DNA from: Micrococcales bacterium
Lineage (GTDB): Bacteria; Actinomycetota; Actinomycetes; Actinomycetales; Dermatophilaceae
Direction: 5' to 3'
NCBI GenBank assembly: GCA_030537915.1
Contig: JAUNUZ010000067.1
Span: 1-9,107, forward strand
Length of the DNA: 9,107 nt
The notes beneath the pieces are model-generated. The model saw only the letters and a program-made list of their open reading frames with translations, did not search any database and was not told the origin of the DNA. The translations under genes were made by a program, and so were the position numbers. This document shows positions 6,067-9,107 of the stretch, one piece after another; position 1 is the stretch's first letter, and each line of letters starts with the position of its first letter.

Positions 6067-7353
6067 TCAGGCGGATTCCTTGCGGTCGGCGGTGCGCTTG
6101 CGGCCGCGCGTCGAGGTATCGCGCCGCACGATCGTCGGGTTGACATTGTCGAGCACGACCTCGCGGGTCACGACGACCGTGGCGATGTCATCTTCGCTCG
6201 GCACGTCGAACATGACCGGCAGAAGGACTTCCTCGACAATCGCCCGGAGGCCGCGGGCGCCGGTGCCGCGCAGGAGCGCCTGCTCGGCGACCGCCTCAAT
6301 CGCATCGTCGGTGAACTCCAGCTCTACACCGTCGATCTCGAACATTCGTTGGTACTGCTTGACAAGAGCGTTGCGTGGTTCGGTGAGAATCTGGACGAGG
6401 GCACCGCGGTCCAGCGGCGAGACCGTCGTGATGACGGGAAGTCGACCGATGAACTCCGGGATGAGGCCGAACTTCATGAGGTCCTCGGGCATGACGTCGC
6501 CGTAGTACTCCGCAGGCGCCTTCGCCGCCTGCAGACTGGCTCCGAAACCCAGACCGGTCTGCCCGGCGCGACCCTCGATGATCTTCTCCAGGCCCGCGAA
6601 CGCGCCGCCCACGATGAAGAGGACATTCGTCGTGTCGATCTGGATGAACTCCTGGTGCGGGTGCTTGCGTCCACCCTGCGGCGGCACCGAAGCGGTCGTG
6701 CCTTCGAGGATCTTCAGCAGCGCCTGCTGGACACCCTCACCGGACACATCCCGGGTGATGGAGGGGTTCTCGGACTTGCGGGCGATCTTATCGACCTCAT
6801 CGATGTAAATGATGCCCGTCTCGGCCTTCTTGATGTCATAGTCGGCGGCCTGGATGAGCTTGAGGAGGATATTCTCGACGTCCTCGCCGACATAACCGGC
6901 CTCGGTCAGCGCGGTCGCGTCCGCGATAGCGAAGGGCACATTGAGCATCCGGGCGAGAGTCTGCGCAAGATAGGTCTTGCCGCAGCCCGTAGGCCCGATG
7001 AGCAGGATATTCGATTTCGAGATATCGACCTGCTCGGCGCCCTTGCGCGGCCCTTCACCGGCCTGAATCCGCTTGTAATGGTTGTAGACGGCGACTGCAA
7101 GCGATCGCTTGGCACCGTCCTGCCCGACGACGAACTGCTCGAGGAAGTCAAAGATCTCGCGCGGCTTGGGCAACTCGTCCAGCCCCAACTCCGAGGCTTC
7201 CGCGAGCTCTTCTTCGATGATCTCGTTGCACAGATCGATGCACTCATCGCAGATGTACACGCCGGGACCTGCAATGAGCTTCTTCACCTGCTTCTGACTC
7301 TTCCCGCAGAAAGAACACTTGAGCAGATCGCCACCGTCTCCGATGCGTGCCAC
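6067..7353 (-). CDS. clpX: ATP-dependent Clp protease ATP-binding subunit ClpX
   Basis: ClpX is the hexameric AAA+ unfoldase that feeds substrates to the ClpP1P2 chamber (428 aa). Seen: an N-terminal C4 zinc-binding domain (Cys 13, 16, 35, 38); Walker A GPTGCGKT at 120-127; pore loop GYVG at 153-156; Walker B IIYIDE at 181-186; the RKH loop at 229-231; LGF at 268-270, corresponding to the IGF loop that docks onto ClpP; and sensor-2 GARGLRAI at 365-372. All key elements are intact. The C-terminal tail is basic ([13 protein letters not shown]). The start is GTG 7353, with GGAAGGA 8 nt upstream, giving the usual actinobacterial beginning [17 protein letters not shown]; the longer reading frame to 7395 has no such support. 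It is separated from clpP2 by a 281-nt hairpin-rich gap and followed closely by the peptidase-like gene. Confidence 0.98.
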   Translation of the reverse strand: MARIGDGGDLLKCSFCGKSQKQVKKLIAGPGVYICDECIDLCNEIIEEELAEASELGLDELPKPREIFDFLEQFVVGQDGAKRSLAVAVYNHYKRIQAGEGPRKGAEQVDISKSNILLIGPTGCGKTYLAQTLARMLNVPFAIADATALTEAGYVGEDVENILLKLIQAADYDIKKAETGIIYIDEVDKIARKSENPSITRDVSGEGVQQALLKILEGTTASVPPQGGRKHPHQEFIQIDTTNVLFIVGGAFAGLEKIIEGRAGQTGLGFGASLQAAKAPAEYYGDVMPEDLMKFGLIPEFIGRLPVITTVSPLDRGALVQILTEPRNALVKQYQRMFEIDGVELEFTDDAIEAVAEQALLRGTGARGLRAIVEEVLLPVMFDVPSEDDIATVVVTREVVLDNVNPTIVRRDTSTRGRKRTADRKESA

Positions 7354-7481
7354 GAGGCGATTCCTTCCCGTCCGACGAAGCGGACCTGTGCGCAAGTGTG
7401 CGGAGGACCCGCACGGCGAGACGCTACCCGGTCGGCGCTTCTCACCCAGTCATTGAATCGCGCCAACCCGGCCACGGGGCC

Positions 7482-7506
7482 GCCTGTCCGCTGACAGCGG
7501 ACAAGC
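7482..7506 (-). repeat. 11-bp hairpin in the clpP2-clpX gap
   Basis: TGTCCGCT (7485-7492) and AGCGGACA (7496-7503) are perfect inverted repeats around a 3-nt loop. In RNA made from the minus strand the stem extends to 11 bp, with one G-U pair, because the flanking bases also match. No U-run follows, so it is not a canonical terminator. It lies about 130 nt before the clpX start and may protect an RNA end, mark a processing site or slow polymerase. Confidence 0.6.
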
Positions 7507-7553
7507 CGGTTGGGGTCACCCCGGTTCCCAAGTCCTGTCCCCAATCGGCGCGA

Positions 7554-7626
7554 CGGAGGCCGCCCTGAACTTCGCTTGGCGCCCGAGTTCAGGCGACCTC
7601 CGACGCGCATGCCCGCGCCGGAGGTC
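7554..7626 (-). promoter_or_regulatory. Two mutually exclusive hairpins after clpP2 (candidate attenuator or RNA switch)
   Basis: Three segments are involved, read on the minus strand. A is GACCTCCG (7626-7619). B begins CGGAGGTC (7602-7595) and continues to 7587. C is 7570-7554. A pairs with B over 8 bp, helped by an inner GCGC/GCGC stem (7618-7615 with 7608-7605). B, extended to 16 nt, also pairs with C over 16 bp with one G-U pair and a single bulged G, around a 16-nt loop. Segment B cannot do both. The structure starts 9 nt after the clpP2 stop. Neither hairpin is followed by a U-run. The pairing is seen directly; a regulatory role is inference. Confidence 0.55.
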
Positions 7627-7634
7627 ATCGCCAG

Positions 7635-8294
7635 CTATCGCGAAGAGGCCTTGCGGCTCACCAGGACCTCGTCGATGAGGCCGTAGTCCCTGGCCTCAGC
7701 GGCCGAGAGGAACTTGTCTCGCTCGATGTCCTCATTGACCTGCTCCGGGGTGCGACCGGAGTGGTCCGCCAGCGTCTGCTCGAGCCAGGCACGCATCCGG
7801 AAGACCTCGTTGGCCTGGATCTCGATATCGCTGGCCTGGCCGTAGTCACTGCCGCCGAGAGCGGGCTGGTGGATGAGCACCCGAGAGTTCGGCAGCGCGT
7901 ATCGCTTGCCCCTCGCTCCTGCCGCGAGCAGCACGGCGGCGGCCGAGGCTGCCTGACCGACGGCAAACGTCTGCACGTCGGGACGGACGAACTGCATGGT
8001 GTCGTAGATGGCTGTCATCGCCGTGAACGAGCCGCCCGGCGAGTTGATGTAGAGCAAGATATCGCGATCCGGGTCCTGGGACTCCAGGACGATGAGCTGG
8101 GCGATGATGTCGTCGGCCGAGGCGTCGTCGACCTGGGCCCCGAGAAAGATGATGCGGTCCTCGAACATCTTCGTGTAGGGGTCCGTGCGCTTCATTCCGT
8201 AGGAGGTCTTCTCCTCGAACTGCGGCAGGATGTAGCGGTTGTTCGGCGCGGGGGTGACGATGCGCCCCTGCGCGGAGTGCGTGTCACTGGTCAT
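7635..8294 (-). CDS. clpP2: ATP-dependent Clp protease proteolytic subunit ClpP2
   Basis: ClpP2 is the second peptidase subunit of the actinobacterial Clp protease; it is known to stack as a heptameric ring on ClpP1 and to provide the docking face for ClpX or ClpC (219 aa from ATG 8294). Seen: an N-terminal processing-type region with [25 protein letters not shown]; catalytic Ser 117 in GQAASAAA; His 142 in VLIHQPALGG; and Asp 193 in ERDKFLSA. The GQAASAAA context, in place of GMAASMG, identifies the ClpP2 type. GGAG (8306-8303) lies 8 nt before ATG 8294 and 5 nt before ATG 8297, so either may be used; an upstream ATG at 8339 has no good ribosome binding site. The gene follows clpP1 after 53 nt and is very probably cotranscribed with it. 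Confidence 0.97.
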   Translation of the reverse strand: MTSDTHSAQGRIVTPAPNNRYILPQFEEKTSYGMKRTDPYTKMFEDRIIFLGAQVDDASADDIIAQLIVLESQDPDRDILLYINSPGGSFTAMTAIYDTMQFVRPDVQTFAVGQAASAAAVLLAAGARGKRYALPNSRVLIHQPALGGSDYGQASDIEIQANEVFRMRAWLEQTLADHSGRTPEQVNEDIERDKFLSAAEARDYGLIDEVLVSRKASSR

Positions 8295-8347
8295 CATGGG
8301 GGCTCCAAAGGTGCGGTATGAGGAATGCGGCGAGATCATCGGCGTGT

Positions 8348-8968
8348 TCAGCTCGCAGTCCCACCCTTGCCGGGGGTCTGCCCGGCGTGGGTGTAGACGT
8401 GGTCCACGAAGCCGTAGTCACGCGCCTCCTCGGCACTGAACCAGCGGTCCCGGTCGGAGTCCTTGGTGATCTGCTCCATCGACTGGCCCGTGTGCTCGGC
8501 GATGAGCTCGGCCATCTGACGCTTGATGAAGAGCATCTGCTCGGCCTGGATCTTGATGTCCGTCGCAGTGCCACCGATGCCGCCGAGCGGCTGGTGCATC
8601 AGGATGCGCGCGTGAGGGGTCGCGTAGCGCTTGCCCTTCGCGCCGGCTGAGAGCAGGAATTGGCCCATGCTCGCCGCCATTCCCATGGCAACCGTCGCCA
8701 CGTCGTTGGGAATCCAGTTCATCGTGTCGAAGATCGCCATGCCCGCGGAGATCGACCCGCCGGGGCTGTTGATGTAGAGCCAGATGTCCTTATCAGGATC
8801 CTCCGCCGCAAGGAGCAACATCTGAGCGCAGATTGCATTGGCGTTGTCGTCGCGCACGTCGGACCCGAGGAAGATGATCCGCTCGCGCAGGAGGCGCTGG
8901 TAGATGTGGTCGTCCAGTGCGCCCTTCTGGCCTTCGCCCGCGGCGACGATCTGACTGCTTTGACTCAC
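8348..8968 (-). CDS. clpP1: ATP-dependent Clp protease proteolytic subunit ClpP1
   Basis: ClpP1 is the first of two paired ClpP serine peptidase subunits (206 aa from GTG 8968); with ClpP2 it forms the mixed tetradecamer typical of actinobacteria. Seen: [19 protein letters not shown]; catalytic Ser 100 in GMAASMGQ; His 125 in ILMHQPLGG; and Asp 174 in [11 protein letters not shown]. The triad is complete. The first about 17 residues (to GEGQKG) are probably a propeptide removed on activation, as known for this family. GTG 8968 is preferred because GGAG lies 5 nt upstream; the ATG at 8995 has no ribosome binding site. The upstream region holds a ClgR-type operator, so this gene probably leads the clp operon. 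In relatives the neighbour upstream is usually trigger factor (tig), which would lie outside this window. Confidence 0.97.
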   Translation of the reverse strand: MSQSSQIVAAGEGQKGALDDHIYQRLLRERIIFLGSDVRDDNANAICAQMLLLAAEDPDKDIWLYINSPGGSISAGMAIFDTMNWIPNDVATVAMGMAASMGQFLLSAGAKGKRYATPHARILMHQPLGGIGGTATDIKIQAEQMLFIKRQMAELIAEHTGQSMEQITKDSDRDRWFSAEEARDYGFVDHVYTHAGQTPGKGGTAS

Positions 8969-9010
8969 GCTGTCTCCATCTCTCGCACATCTCATCGTGC
9001 TACTAATTCG

Positions 9011-9023
9011 GGGTCGGTGACCC
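9011..9023. repeat. 13-bp palindrome in the clpP1 leader
   Basis: GGGTC GGT GACCC is a perfect 5-bp inverted repeat around 3 bases. It lies just downstream of the candidate -10 element, where a repressor could bind or the mRNA could fold. It may be chance in GC-rich DNA. Confidence 0.25.
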
Positions 9024-9027
9024 TGTC

Positions 9028-9056
9028 CTTATCGACACTAACGCCCGGCACCGACA
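9028..9056 (-). promoter_or_regulatory. Weak promoter candidate for clpP1
   Basis: On the minus strand TGTCGG (9056-9051) and GATAAG (9033-9028) are 17 nt apart and resemble a poor -35 and a fair -10. The weak -35 fits a promoter that needs an activator, and the ClgR-type box is centred about 65 nt upstream of the implied start near 9021. TAGTGT (9040-9035) is an alternative -10. Confidence 0.3.
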
Positions 9057-9078
9057 GCGCAGTCCCACCCCGGACGGT

Positions 9079-9095
9079 GTTCGCCCTGAGCGCAC
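9079..9095 (-). promoter_or_regulatory. ClgR-type operator upstream of clpP1P2
   Basis: The plus strand reads GTTCGC CCTGA GCGCAC (9079-9095), matching the GTTCGC-N5-GCG core known for ClgR, the Cro/CI-type activator of clp genes in Streptomyces, Corynebacterium and Mycobacterium. On the minus strand CGC-TCAGG-GCGAAC also fits the longer corynebacterial form (CGCYNANRGCGWWS) at every fixed position. It is partly palindromic and sits upstream of the weak clpP1 promoter, where an activator would be expected. No clgR gene is in the window. Confidence 0.7.
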
Positions 9096-9107
9096 AAGCA
9101 GGCCGAT

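Noticed and set aside
7420..7470. SigA-type promoter for clpX (TTGGCG or TAGCGT elements)
   Set aside because: No pairing of -35 and -10 hexamers with acceptable spacing reached a convincing match.
5545..7494. Plus-strand open frame of 649 codons
   Set aside because: It runs opposite clpX and the peptidase-like gene, whose frames carry clear conserved motifs. Its own translation has no recognisable domain.
7482..7506. Canonical Rho-independent terminator after clpP2
   Set aside because: The stem is strong but no T-run follows on the minus strand, so only a structured element is reported.

Overview
The window is GC-rich, densely coding DNA from an actinobacterium. The evidence is GUG starts behind strong Shine-Dalgarno sequences, a paired clpP1-clpP2 followed by clpX, a ClgR-type operator, a translational T-box on ileS with an ultrashort Stem I, a type-2 (eukaryote-like) IleS, and an archaeal-like ValS without the C-terminal coiled-coil arm. 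The gene mix would fit Propionibacteriales or a neighbouring order, but the sequence alone does not fix the genus. No mobile element, CRISPR array, tRNA or rRNA gene is visible.

Left part (1-4673): the 5' end of ileS runs leftward off the window edge. It is preceded by a complete T-box leader (about 970-722, minus strand) with a visible ATC specifier, T-box bulge and Shine-Dalgarno. Facing away from it are a TrmH/SpoU-family RNA methyltransferase and valS, both on the plus strand. The left part is therefore a translation cluster: two class Ia synthetases and an RNA-modifying enzyme.

Middle (4674-6066): valS meets a minus-strand group head on, with a long inverted repeat in the gap that probably serves as a two-way terminator. 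The minus-strand genes are a small antibiotic-biosynthesis-monooxygenase (ABM) fold protein with its own promoter, and an unnamed protein with a C39/papain-like Cys-His-Asp triad lying directly downstream of clpX.

Right part (6067-9107): clpP1, clpP2 and clpX, all minus strand, encode the two peptidase subunits and the AAA+ unfoldase of the actinobacterial Clp protease. A near-perfect ClgR box lies upstream of clpP1. The 281-nt gap between clpP2 and clpX is non-coding and full of hairpins. Two of them share one strand and so exclude each other, which suggests control of clpX separately from clpP1P2.

The core genes are ordinary. The points that deserve attention are the cysteine-peptidase-like gene attached to clpX, the switch-like structure between clpP2 and clpX, and the T-box leader with a possible long-range pairing onto the ileS ribosome binding site.
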